Positions 1 to 10,976 of a DNA stretch of 59,566 bases are shown here, in pieces. The notes beneath the pieces are model-generated. The model was not told where the DNA came from. It saw only the letters and a program-made list of their open reading frames with translations, and did not search any database. This DNA comes from Pseudomonadota bacterium. Its GTDB lineage: Bacteria > Pseudomonadota > Gammaproteobacteria > Xanthomonadales > Rhodanobacteraceae. The stretch covers positions 1 to 59,566 of the forward strand of contig JAFEEJ010000222.1 of assembly GCA_018241145.1 (NCBI GenBank), in the 5' to 3' direction. Every line of letters begins with the position of its first letter. The stretch's first letter is position 1. The position numbers and the translations under genes are program-made.

Positions 1-1390
1 AATGCGGATAGCTGTGCGTGATCCTCGCCGCGGCAAGCAGCACGCCGCGTTCGCGCAGCAATTCGACGATCGCGTCGTTGGCTTTCCAGACGTGCTGGCC
101 TTCGAAAATCGGCGTGCCCGGCAGGTACACACCGTTCGGCCCGACCGGGTTCAACACGTTGGCCGGGGTATTTTCGACCAGCCCGTATTTCTGCCCGACG
201 ACGAAGTCGTCCGCACCGTGGCCGGGCGCGGTGTGCACCGCGCCGGTGCCCTCTTCCGCGGAGACGTGATCGCCAAGGATCAGTGGAACTTCTCGTTCGT
301 AGAAAGGGTGTTTCAAACCCCTCTCCCCCCGGGAGAGGGGTTGGGGTGAGGGTTCGGTACCGCCGTTACGCTCCGCTTCGCACGGACCCTCACCCGCCCT
401 TCGGGCACCACGGAGCTCTTGGCCACGGATGGCAGCTTCACCCGAAGGGAGGGGGGAAAGGCTCGCAAGCGCTGCGCCCTGCGCGCGCCCGAGCACGTTC
501 ATTCCGTCCACGCCATAACGTGCCAGCGTTTTTTCCGCGAGCGCTTCCGCCAGCACCAGCAGCACGCGCTTGTCATCGCGTCGCGGGCCTTCGACCAGCA
601 CGTATTCGAGTTGCGGACCCAGCGTGACGGCAAGACTCGCCGGCAGCGTCCACGGCGTGGTGGTCCAGATCGGCACCGCGACGATGTCGCCGTCGCCGAT
701 CGTGACGCCGAATTTCGACGCCAGGGCTTCCGGATCGAGCGCATCGTAGGCCACGTCGATCGCGGGCGACTGCTTGTCGGCGTATTCGATCTCCGCTTCG
801 GCCAACGCCGAACCGCAATCGAAGCACCAGTGCACGGGCTTGAAGCCGCGCGTGACGTGGCCGTTGGCGTAGACCTTCGCCAGCGCGCGCAGGATGTCGG
901 CTTCGTACTTCAGGTCCATGGTGCGATAGGGATGTTCCCAGTCGCCCAGCACGCCGAGCCGCTTGAAGTCCCTGCGTTGCAGGTCGATCTGCGCATTGGC
1001 GTAGTCGCGGCACGACTTGCGGAACTGCGCGGCATCCACCTTCTGCCCGACCTTGCCGACCTTCTTTTCGACCGCGATCTCGATCGGCAGGCCGTGGCAG
1101 TCCCAGCCGGGAATGTAGGGCGAACGGAAGCCCGCCATCAGCTTCGAGCGCACCACGACATCTTTCAGGATCTTGTTGACCGCGTGCCCGAGATGGATCG
1201 CGCCATTCGCGTACGGCGGCCCGTCGTGCAGGATGAAGGCGTGCTCGCGCGGCATCGTGTGCGCCTGCAATTGCGCGTAGCGATTCGCCGCTTCCCATTC
1301 GGCCAGCATCTTCGGTTCGCGCTGCGCGAGGTCGGCCTTCATGGCGAAGCCGGTTTTGGGAAGGTTGATGGTGGGCTTGTAGTCAGTCAT
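1..1390 (-). CDS. ileS: Isoleucyl-tRNA synthetase, N-terminal part (runs off left edge)
   Basis: Charges tRNA-Ile with isoleucine in the cytoplasm. The frame starts at ATG 1390 and stays open to the window edge, so about 463 N-terminal residues are present. The class I motif HLGH lies near residues 66-69 (context [13 protein letters not shown]), and the editing-domain stretches TTPWTLPAS and [12 protein letters not shown] are intact; KMSKS would lie outside the window. About 50 extra residues (roughly 309-358), rich in Ser, Pro, Gly and Arg, sit between GRAQGAAL and LKHPFYER where relatives have only a few; they are encoded by a repeat. No Shine-Dalgarno is visible before the ATG, where a heptamer array ends about 15 bases upstream. 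It is the last gene seen of murJ-ribF-ileS. Confidence 0.95.
   Translation of the reverse strand, partial: MTDYKPTINLPKTGFAMKADLAQREPKMLAEWEAANRYAQLQAHTMPREHAFILHDGPPYANGAIHLGHAVNKILKDVVVRSKLMAGFRSPYIPGWDCHGLPIEIAVEKKVGKVGQKVDAAQFRKSCRDYANAQIDLQRRDFKRLGVLGDWEHPYRTMDLKYEADILRALAKVYANGHVTRGFKPVHWCFDCGSALAEAEIEYADKQSPAIDVAYDALDPEALASKFGVTIGDGDIVAVPIWTTTPWTLPASLAVTLGPQLEYVLVEGPRRDDKRVLLVLAEALAEKTLARYGVDGMNVLGRAQGAALASLSPLPSGEAAIRGQELRGARRAGEGPCEAERNGGTEPSPQPLSRGERGLKHPFYEREVPLILGDHVSAEEGTGAVHTAPGHGADDFVVGQKYGLVENTPANVLNPVGPNGVYLPGTPIFEGQHVWKANDAIVELLRERGVLLAAARITHSYPH
317..466 (-). repeat. Repeat element inserted in frame in ileS
   Basis: About 150 bp whose plus strand carries an almost perfect hairpin (CCCCTCTCCC CCCG GGAGAGGGG near 318-340), then TTGGGGTGAGGG, and a facing CCCTCACCC near 390. 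These arms resemble REP-like hairpins common in proteobacterial intergenic DNA. Here the element lies in the coding region, is a multiple of three and has no stop in the ileS frame, so it is translated as a Ser/Pro/Gly/Arg-rich peptide. Boundaries are inferred from where recognisable IleS sequence stops and resumes. Confidence 0.75.
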
Positions 1391-1404
1391 CGCGATTGCG
1401 TGTC

Positions 1405-1463
1405 GGTGAGCGGTGAGCGGTGAGCGGTGAGCGGTGAGCGGTGAGCGGTGAGCGGTGAGCGGT
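1405..1463. repeat. Tandem heptamer array, (GGTGAGC)8
   Basis: Eight perfect copies of GGTGAGC followed by a partial unit (GGT). Read on the ileS strand it is (GCTCACC)n, ending about 15 bases before the ileS ATG at 1390. It lies between the ribF stop and ileS. The same unit recurs in ten copies before grxC at 40162-40236. Confidence 0.95.
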
Positions 1464-1482
1464 AGGAGCGTAACAAACCTTG

Positions 1483-1533
1483 CCGTCATTCCGGGGCCGT
1501 CTGCGGCTTCATTGCAGACGGAACCCGGAATCC
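1483..1533. repeat. Dispersed palindromic element, copy overlapping the ribF 3' end
   Basis: Begins CCGTCATTCCGGGGCCGT and ends with GAACCCGGAATCC. Its core is an 8-bp perfect stem (CCGTCTGC at 1497-1504 with GCAGACGG at 1514-1521). The same arrangement with a different stem occurs at 5899-6019. The ribF stop codon at 1486-1488 is read from inside this element. Confidence 0.75.
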
Positions 1534-2514
1534 ATTTCGATCTTCGCGATCTGTCGAAAAAGCCGATGAATTCCGGCTTTCGCACGAAGGACTGCTCAAC
1601 ACCTGTCGCGCTTCGGTCGCATCACGATCCATTTGCGCTCTCAGCGCATCCAGATCGGCGAATTTCTTCTCGTCGCGCATTTTGTGCACGAATTCCACTT
1701 CGATGCGGCGCCCGTACAGATCGCCGTCGAAATCGAACAGGTGTACTTCCAGCAACGGTTCCTTGCCGTCGAACATCGGCCGCACGCCGAGGCTGACGAC
1801 CGCCGGCCACGCCTGTTCCGCCACGCCATGCACGCGCGCGGCGAAGATGCCCTGCAGCGGCGGCACGCGTCCGCGCATCCGGATATTCGCGGTGGGGTAG
1901 CCGAGCTCGTGCCCGAGCCGCCGGCCATGCACGACCCGGCCGCCCATCGTGAACGGCCGCCCGAGCAGACGCGCGGCGTGCGCGAATTCACCGGCGGCCA
2001 GCCACTCGCGGATGCGCGTCGCCGAAACGCGTTCTCCCGCAACCACGACCGTTTCCGGCGTGCGCACGTCGAAGCCGTGCCGTGCGCCGAGTTGTTGCAG
2101 CAAGGCGGCGTCGCCCGTGCGGCGATGGCCGAAACGGAAATCCCCGCCGACCACGATCTCGCGCGCCCGCATGCGCCGCACGAGCACATCGCGCACGAAA
2201 TCTTCCGCGTCCATGTTCGCCAACGCCGCGTTGAACCGCAGCAGCAGCACAAGTTCGATGCCGGCGTCGCGGAATCCCTGCAGTTTCTCGCGCACCGACG
2301 CCAGCCGCGGCAGCGGCGCGCGTGCGAAAAACGCGCGCGGCAAGGGTTCGAAACTGACCACGGCGGGCTGCAGGCCCTGGGCCTGCGCGCGTTCGCGCAC
2401 GAGCGAAAGCAGGGCGGCGTGCCCGCGATGCAGGCCGTCGAAAGCGCCCACGGCGACCACGCTGCCGGCGGGAGCCAGGCACGGCCCCGCGGCATTCCGG
2501 AAGACCCTCGTCAT
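1486..2514 (-). CDS. ribF: Bifunctional riboflavin kinase / FAD synthetase
   Basis: Phosphorylates riboflavin to FMN and adenylylates FMN to FAD. The N-terminal half is the FAD synthetase nucleotidyl-transferase domain ([14 protein letters not shown] near residues 23-36, later SATRIREWL). The C-terminal half is the flavokinase domain ([26 protein letters not shown] in register, with PTAN and [15 protein letters not shown]). At 342 residues it is about 30 longer than usual. The family core ends near DATEARQVL, and the last roughly 36 residues are encoded by repeat DNA. It follows murJ and precedes ileS, the usual gammaproteobacterial order. ATG at 2514. Confidence 0.95.
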   Translation of the reverse strand: MTRVFRNAAGPCLAPAGSVVAVGAFDGLHRGHAALLSLVRERAQAQGLQPAVVSFEPLPRAFFARAPLPRLASVREKLQGFRDAGIELVLLLRFNAALANMDAEDFVRDVLVRRMRAREIVVGGDFRFGHRRTGDAALLQQLGARHGFDVRTPETVVVAGERVSATRIREWLAAGEFAHAARLLGRPFTMGGRVVHGRRLGHELGYPTANIRMRGRVPPLQGIFAARVHGVAEQAWPAVVSLGVRPMFDGKEPLLEVHLFDFDGDLYGRRIEVEFVHKMRDEKKFADLDALRAQMDRDATEARQVLSSPSCESRNSSAFSTDREDRNGFRVPSAMKPQTAPE

Positions 2515-2534
2515 CGCGAAAGTATAACCGCGCG

Positions 2535-2570
2535 GCGGGATTCTCTTGGGCCTGCGGCCGGGAATGACTG
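2535..2570 (-). repeat. Degenerate copy of the dispersed palindromic element
   Basis: On the minus strand this reads CAGTCATTCCCGGCCGCAGG followed by CCCAAGAGAATCCCGC, matching the GTCATTCC...GGAATCC skeleton of the elements at 1483 and 5899 with several differences. It lies in the 123-bp gap between murJ and ribF, a region with no other recognisable feature. Confidence 0.5.
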
Positions 2571-2637
2571 CTCGAAACTCCCGCGGTCACGGGCATCGCG
2601 GCAACCCGCATCGCGTCGCCGATGCGCATGGCCATCG

Positions 2638-4251
2638 CTACGCCGTGTGCAGATCCCGGAGACGGAAACCGGCCGCGAACAACGCGCCGAAAAAGGTCGC
2701 GCCACCCGCGGCGACCAGCACCGCGAGATGCCACGCGCGCGCGGGGATGCGCATCCCGCCCCAATGCGACCAGGGCCACAACCACAGCCCCGCGGCGAGC
2801 ACCGCGGTCATCGCCGCACAGGCGAAGCCCAGCCGCAACAGGTGGCGCGCCCAGCCGCGCTGGCGCTGATAAACCCCCGCGCGCCGGAGGTAGTACCAGA
2901 GTTGCAGGCAGTTGAGCCAGTTCGAGATCGAGCTGGCGAAAGCCAGCCCGACATGCAACCCGGGCTGCCGCGCGATGCCCTGCAGCCATGGCAGGCGTTT
3001 CAGTTCCTGCGGTGCCCACAGTTCGAACAGCAATGCGATCAACGCGAAGTTGAAAAACATGTTGGTGACCAGCGCCACCGTCGCCGCGCGAACGGGCGTC
3101 CTGGTGTCCTGGCGCGAATAGAACGCCGGCAGCAGCGTGCGCTGCACCGCGATCGCGGGCACGCCCACGGCCAGCCCGACGATCGCCCAGCCGGTCATCC
3201 AGGTATCGAACGACGTGTATTTCCCGTTCTGGAAGAACGTCGCCACCACCGGCACCGCCAGCAGCATCAACGCCAGCATCGCGGGCAGCGCGATCAGCAG
3301 GGTCATGCGCAACGCCCAGTCCAGCGCCTTCGAAAAACCCTCGCGGTCGGTCGCCACGTAATGCCGCGACAACGCCGGCAGGATCACGGTGCCCAGCGCC
3401 ACGCCGAACACGCCGAGCGGCAATTCGAGGAAGCGCGTGGCCTGATAGATCCAGCTCTGCGAACGCGTAACCAGCAACGACAGCACGATGGTATCGATCA
3501 GCAGGTTCAACTGCGAGATCGACGAACTGAACAGCGTCGGCAGCATCAGCCGCATGATCCGCCGCACGTCCGGGTGGTTCCAGCCCCAGCGCGGCAGCGC
3601 GAGCAGATCCAGCCGGCGCACCGCGGGCAGCAGGAACAACAACTGCACGATGCCCGCGAACAGCACCGCCCAGCCCAGCGACAGGATCGGCACGCGCAGG
3701 TGCGGCGCCAGCCAGAGCGCGCCGGCGATCATCGCGAGGTTGAGGATCACCGGCGTCAGCGCCGGCAGGCCGAAACGGTGGAAGCTGTTGAGGATGCCGC
3801 CGGCCAGCGCGGTCATCGACACGAAGAAGAGAAAGGGAAACGTCAGTCGCAACAAGTCGGCCGTCAGCGCGTGTTTTTCCGGATCGTCCAGCGCGCCGGG
3901 CGCGAACACGGTCGCGACCTGCGGCGCGAAGATCAACCCCAGCGCGGTGATCACCAGCAGCACGCCGCCGAGGGTGCCGGCGACCCGCGCGGTCAGCTCC
4001 TTCAGCTCGGCGTGATCGCGGGTTTCCTTGACCTCCGTGAAGATCGGCACGAACGCGGTGGAAAACGAACCCTCCGCGAACAGGCGGCGCATGAAGTTGG
4101 GGATGCGGAACGCGATCACGAAGGCATCGGTGGCCGCGCTGGCGCCGAACACGTGGTTCATGGCCATGTCGCGCGCCAGCCCGAGCACGCGCGACACCAT
4201 GGTCATGCTGCTGAAAGACAGCAGTCCCCGCAGCAGGCTGGGCCGCTTCAC
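2638..4251 (-). CDS. murJ: Lipid II flippase MurJ (MviN)
   Basis: Flips the undecaprenyl-linked peptidoglycan precursor lipid II across the inner membrane. The 537-residue product is strongly hydrophobic with about 14 predicted membrane segments. It carries the family N-terminus ([14 protein letters not shown], then [19 protein letters not shown] and [17 protein letters not shown]). The start is GTG 4251, supported by the conserved [14 protein letters not shown]-terminus. It is divergent from rpsT, whose promoter abuts the murJ start codon, and is followed by ribF and ileS on the same strand. Confidence 0.96.
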   Translation of the reverse strand: MKRPSLLRGLLSFSSMTMVSRVLGLARDMAMNHVFGASAATDAFVIAFRIPNFMRRLFAEGSFSTAFVPIFTEVKETRDHAELKELTARVAGTLGGVLLVITALGLIFAPQVATVFAPGALDDPEKHALTADLLRLTFPFLFFVSMTALAGGILNSFHRFGLPALTPVILNLAMIAGALWLAPHLRVPILSLGWAVLFAGIVQLLFLLPAVRRLDLLALPRWGWNHPDVRRIMRLMLPTLFSSSISQLNLLIDTIVLSLLVTRSQSWIYQATRFLELPLGVFGVALGTVILPALSRHYVATDREGFSKALDWALRMTLLIALPAMLALMLLAVPVVATFFQNGKYTSFDTWMTGWAIVGLAVGVPAIAVQRTLLPAFYSRQDTRTPVRAATVALVTNMFFNFALIALLFELWAPQELKRLPWLQGIARQPGLHVGLAFASSISNWLNCLQLWYYLRRAGVYQRQRGWARHLLRLGFACAAMTAVLAAGLWLWPWSHWGGMRIPARAWHLAVLVAAGGATFFGALFAAGFRLRDLHTA

Positions 4252-4254
4252 CGG

Positions 4255-4283
4255 TTGACTCTCCGGGCGGTCACCCGCATACT
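4255..4283 (+). promoter_or_regulatory. Candidate sigma-70 promoter for rpsT
   Basis: TTGACT at 4255-4260 and CATACT at 4278-4283 are separated by 17 bases, a close match to the housekeeping consensus, about 55 bases before the rpsT start codon. The -35 box begins only four bases from the divergent murJ start codon. Confidence 0.7.
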
Positions 4284-4337
4284 TGCCGGTCTTTTTTCAA
4301 TCCATTTTTCATCGAACCACTTACGGAGTTTCATCCC

Positions 4338-4601
4338 GTGGCCAACATCAAGTCCGCCAAGAAGCGCGCCAAGCAGTCCGAAGTGCGCCGCATGCGCAAT
4401 GCCAGCCAGCGCTCCATGCTGCGCTCCTCGATCCGCAAGGTGCTGAAGGCGATCGAAGCCAGGGACAAGGCCGGCGCCGAAGCCGCCTACCAGTCCGCCG
4501 AGCCGGTGATGGATCGTTACGCCCACCATGGCCTGATCCACAAGAACAAGGCCGCGCGCCACAAGAGCCGCCTGAGCGCGAAGATCAAGGCGCTCGCCTG
4601 A
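4338..4601 (+). CDS. rpsT: 30S ribosomal protein S20
   Basis: Binds 16S rRNA early in 30S assembly. The 87-residue Lys/Arg-rich helical protein starts [15 protein letters not shown] and ends [13 protein letters not shown], diagnostic for S20 and of normal length. The start codon is GTG at 4338, preceded by ACGGAG at 4323-4328. It is monocistronic, divergent from murJ and convergent with obgE. Rare start codons in rpsT are known to contribute to translational autocontrol in other gammaproteobacteria; that this applies here is inference. Confidence 0.98.
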   Translation: MANIKSAKKRAKQSEVRRMRNASQRSMLRSSIRKVLKAIEARDKAGAEAAYQSAEPVMDRYAHHGLIHKNKAARHKSRLSAKIKALA

Positions 4602-4606
4602 TCGGC

Positions 4607-4629
4607 CGAGGATCGGACTGATCCTCGGG
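4607..4629 (+). terminator. Hairpin just after rpsT
   Basis: A perfect 9-bp stem (CCGAGGATC / GATCCTCGG) with the five-base loop GGACT starts six bases after the rpsT stop. There is no T-tract, so it may protect the mRNA 3' end or work with the stronger terminator at 4694. Confidence 0.5.
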
Positions 4630-4693
4630 AACGTGCGGACAGGGTTGTCCGCCTTGCGGTCTTCGCGATCGTGGACGATCGCAGGGAAACACC

Positions 4694-4715
4694 AGCCGGC
4701 GCCCGCCGGCTTTTT
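4694..4715 (+). terminator. Rho-independent terminator for rpsT
   Basis: AGCCGGC - GCCC - GCCGGCT followed by TTTTT on the plus strand: a GC-rich 7-bp stem with a T-run, about 95 bases after rpsT and just before the convergent obgE stop codon. Confidence 0.8.
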
Positions 4716-4738
4716 CGCAGGTGCCTGCGCGACCGCGC

Positions 4739-5887
<1,149 letters not shown>

Positions 5888-5898
5888 CTAACAACAAT

Positions 5899-6019
5899 GT
5901 CGTCATTCCGGGGCCGTTCGCGAGTCCCGCGAACGGAACCCGGAATCTGCTGTTGCGTGCAGGGATCGAAAAAACGGATTCCGGAGTGCGACGCTTCGCA
6001 TCGCGTCCGGAATGACGAC
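5899..6019. repeat. MITE-like palindromic element with 13-bp terminal inverted repeats
   Basis: The ends are perfect 13-bp inverted repeats (GTCGTCATTCCGG at 5899-5911 and CCGGAATGACGAC at 6007-6019). An inner 9-bp perfect stem (CCGTTCGCG / CGCGAACGG) lies just inside the left end. At 121 bp it is non-coding, fills the rpmA-obgE gap beside the heptamer array, and shares its left half with the copy overlapping ribF. I see no transposase in the window. Confidence 0.75.
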
Positions 6020-6049
6020 AATTTTGACTCCGGGAGCTCCACGCATACG

Positions 6050-6072
6050 AAAAGCCCCGCGCATGGCGGGGC
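6050..6072 (-). terminator. Rho-independent terminator after rpmA
   Basis: On the minus strand, a 7-bp GC stem GCCCCGC - loop - GCGGGGC is followed by TTTT, about 28 bases after the rpmA stop. It would separate rplU-rpmA from obgE transcription. Confidence 0.8.
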
Positions 6073-6099
6073 CCTGTCGCATCCGTGACGATCAATGGA

Positions 6100-6357
6100 T
6101 CAGCCGGCGACCACGCTCACGGTGCGGCGGCTCTTCGGACCGTGCGTCTTGAACTCGACCGTGCCGTCGACCAATGCGAACAAGGTGTGGTCGCGGCCCA
6201 GGCCGACGCCCGCACCCGGATGGAACTGCGTGCCGCGCTGGCGCACGATGATGTTGCCGGCCTCGACGGCCTGCCCGCCGTAGAGCTTCACGCCCAGGTA
6301 TTTCGGATTCGAATCGCGGCCGTTGCGCGAGGAACCTACGCCCTTCTTGTGTGCCAT
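6100..6357 (-). CDS. rpmA: 50S ribosomal protein L27
   Basis: Component of the large subunit near the peptidyl-transferase centre. The 85-residue product begins [20 protein letters not shown] and contains [15 protein letters not shown], both diagnostic. The N-terminus has no processed extension of the Firmicutes type. It starts six bases after the rplU stop, so the two are co-transcribed. Confidence 0.98.
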   Translation of the reverse strand: MAHKKGVGSSRNGRDSNPKYLGVKLYGGQAVEAGNIIVRQRGTQFHPGAGVGLGRDHTLFALVDGTVEFKTHGPKSRRTVSVVAG

Positions 6358-6363
6358 GACGGA

Positions 6364-6705
6364 TTACTCCTCGCCTTTCGATTTCTTGCCACCGGCGATC
6401 GCGATCTCGCCGATTTCAATCTCGGTGTAGTGCTGCCGATGCCCCATCTGCTTGCGATGGTGCTTGCGGCGGCGGAACTTGACGATCTTCACCTTGTCGT
6501 GGCGGCCGTGGCCGCGCACCTTGGCGGCGACGCTGGCGCCCGCGACGTGCGGCGCGCCTACGGTGATGGTCTCGCCATCGCCGATCATCAGCACCTGCTC
6601 GAACTTCACGGCGGCGTCCACGTCCGCGTCGAGCTTCTCGACGCGCAGGACATCGCCCTGCATCACGCGGAACTGGCGTCCGCCGGTAAGAATGACTGCG
6701 TACAT
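6364..6705 (-). CDS. rplU: 50S ribosomal protein L21
   Basis: Large-subunit protein that binds 23S rRNA. The 113-residue product starts [14 protein letters not shown] and contains [20 protein letters not shown], the family signature, with a Lys/Gly/Glu tail (GGKKSKGEE) slightly longer than the E. coli form. It is first gene of rplU-rpmA, preceded by a good promoter and a 5'-leader hairpin. Confidence 0.98.
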   Translation of the reverse strand: MYAVILTGGRQFRVMQGDVLRVEKLDADVDAAVKFEQVLMIGDGETITVGAPHVAGASVAAKVRGHGRHDKVKIVKFRRRKHHRKQMGHRQHYTEIEIGEIAIAGGKKSKGEE

Positions 6706-6737
6706 TGCCTTGCCCTTCTGGTTTTGTCGTTATTCTG

Positions 6738-6764
6738 GTTCCCATCGAAAACGCCCGATGGAAC
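6738..6764 (-). promoter_or_regulatory. Leader hairpin at the 5' end of the rplU-rpmA transcript
   Basis: GTTCC-ATCG pairs with CGAT-GGAAC (one bulged base, loop about eight bases). It starts just downstream of the predicted -10, so it would form the extreme 5' end of the mRNA, about 33 bases before the rplU ATG. Ribosomal-protein leaders are often autoregulatory; that role is inferred only from position. Confidence 0.45.
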
Positions 6765-6769
6765 GCGGA

Positions 6770-6799
6770 AGTATAGCCCGGATCGAGCCCTTCGGGCAA
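6770..6799 (-). promoter_or_regulatory. Candidate sigma-70 promoter for rplU-rpmA
   Basis: On the minus strand, TTGCCC (6794-6799) and TATACT (6770-6775) are spaced by 18 bases, about 65 bases upstream of the rplU ATG. The -10 is preceded by GGC rather than an extended TG. Confidence 0.65.
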
Positions 6800-6815
6800 T
6801 TCCCGTGCGCGCGTC

Positions 6816-7370
6816 TCAGTGACCGCTCGGCGGCGGCACGGCCGGGGCCTGCTTCGCCGCCGGACAGGCGCCCTGCGCGTCCAAAATGCCCTGCTTCTTC
6901 AAGGTCGCCACCATCTGCTGCAAGCGCTGCTGGCCGGACTGGCGCCCCGCCTGCATGGCCTCCTCGGTGATGGCGGGACTGGCTTGCAGCCATTTCGCGC
7001 CGAGGGGCGAGCGGAAGAAGACCAGCAGGCCCCGCACGTCGGCGCTGCTGAAATGCCGCTGGTAGATCGGCACCAGCCGGTCGATCTGCTCCTTCACCAC
7101 CGCCGGGCTGTCGAAGGATGCCCGCACCATCGCGGCGGGCGCGCACGGCAGCGCGCGCTCGATCATCGTGGCGGTATTCGCGTTGAACTGGCCGATCGTG
7201 CGATCGAGATCCAGGATCCCCAGCAATTCGCGCACTTCCCGGTCACTGGCGCCGCCGCTTGCCTGCGGTGCCGCATTGGCCGCGCCGATCGACAACACGG
7301 CGAGCGCCGCCGCGGCAATTGCCCGCTTTTGGAACCGCGGGTTTCGAAACCACAGATTCTGGAACCGCAT
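6816..7370 (-). CDS. Secreted DUF2059 domain protein
   Basis: A 184-residue protein with an N-terminal signal peptide (hydrophobic IAAAALAVLSIGAANAA, cleavage likely after ANA-A near residue 33) and the helical DUF2059 region (LVPIYQRHFSSADVRGLLVFF, SPLGAKWLQASPAITEEAMQ). The tail is Pro-rich. The family is periplasmic and of unknown function. The first 16 residues are encoded by three degenerate 15-bp repeats giving RFQNL-WFRNP-RFQKR, unusual for a signal-peptide n-region; the true start could be later, but no better start is apparent. It is divergent from uvrA. Confidence 0.75.
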   Translation of the reverse strand: MRFQNLWFRNPRFQKRAIAAAALAVLSIGAANAAPQASGGASDREVRELLGILDLDRTIGQFNANTATMIERALPCAPAAMVRASFDSPAVVKEQIDRLVPIYQRHFSSADVRGLLVFFRSPLGAKWLQASPAITEEAMQAGRQSGQQRLQQMVATLKKQGILDAQGACPAAKQAPAVPPPSGH

Positions 7371-7479
7371 GGGAATCCTCCTCCTTCTGGAAACGCGAGC
7401 CCAAAGGCCCCATAGTGACCGTGGCGCTATAGTAACCGGCTGTCCGACGACTCCGCGCTAACCTCATCCTGCGAGAACC

Positions 7480-10340
<2,861 letters not shown>

Positions 10341-10344
<4 letters not shown>

Positions 10345-10904
10345 ACACGCGACGCCGACGAAGCAAACCCGACGCGGAAACCGGCCCCTCCGGGGCGACC
10401 AAGAACACGCGTTCGCGCAAACAGGCGGGCAAGCCCGCACGTTCGGAGAAGAAACCGGCGGAGACAATCCCCGCGGGCATTTCGCCGGCTCCGGCGGCGC
10501 AATCCGCGCCACGCGTGCTGTTCAACGCGCCGATCGCGGTGCGCTGGCGCGACCTGGATGCCTTCAACCACGTCAACAATTCCAGCTTCCTCACCTATCT
10601 GGAAGAATCGCGCCTGCAGTGGCTGAAAGGCGTGCCGGGCCCGTGGTTCGACGCGCATTCGATGCCCGTGCTGGCCGCTGCGGAATTGAATTACCGCGCC
10701 CCGATCGCGTGGCCTGCGCGGATCGCGGTGGAACTTTCCTGCGAGCGCCTCGGCACGACATCGATCACCATCGCCCATCGCATCGTGGATGCGGACGAAC
10801 CGCGCGTGTTGTATTGCGATGGACGCGTGGTCATGGTCTGGACCGATCCGACGAATGGCCGCTCGGTGCCGCTGCCGGATGCGATCCGCCGCGCCTGCGC
10901 CTGA
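10341..10904 (+). CDS. Acyl-CoA thioesterase, hotdog fold (YbgC/4HBT type)
   Basis: Probably hydrolyses an acyl-CoA thioester. The 187-residue product has a basic, low-complexity N-terminal extension of about 55 residues ([19 protein letters not shown]) before the hotdog domain. The domain carries the 4HBT motif [25 protein letters not shown], in which the Asp after WR is the expected catalytic residue. Its ATG overlaps the uvrA stop (ATGA). The extension is absent from typical 130-140-residue relatives, so translation might start later; I kept the overlapping ATG. Confidence 0.8.
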
Positions 10905-10976
10905 AACTCGCGCGAGGTTCAACATCGTTCACGCCCGCTGGTTATGATGCGGCACATCCATCTGCGAGGATCGCCC

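Noticed and set aside
317..466. Frameshift or pseudogenisation of ileS by the repeat
   Set aside because: Triplet-by-triplet reading shows no stop and the downstream editing-domain motifs return in the same frame.
573..1298. A 241-codon minus-strand frame within ileS
   Set aside because: It is out of frame with the true ileS frame, which is open from 1390 to the window edge with all class I motifs.
1405..1463. Possible CRISPR-like array
   Set aside because: Units are 7 bp with no spacers, and no cas gene is present; it is a simple tandem array.
1633..4446. A 937-codon open frame on the plus strand across ribF and murJ
   Set aside because: Its translation is Arg/Gln/His-rich low complexity typical of the antisense of GC-rich genes, and both ribF and murJ are intact on the other strand.
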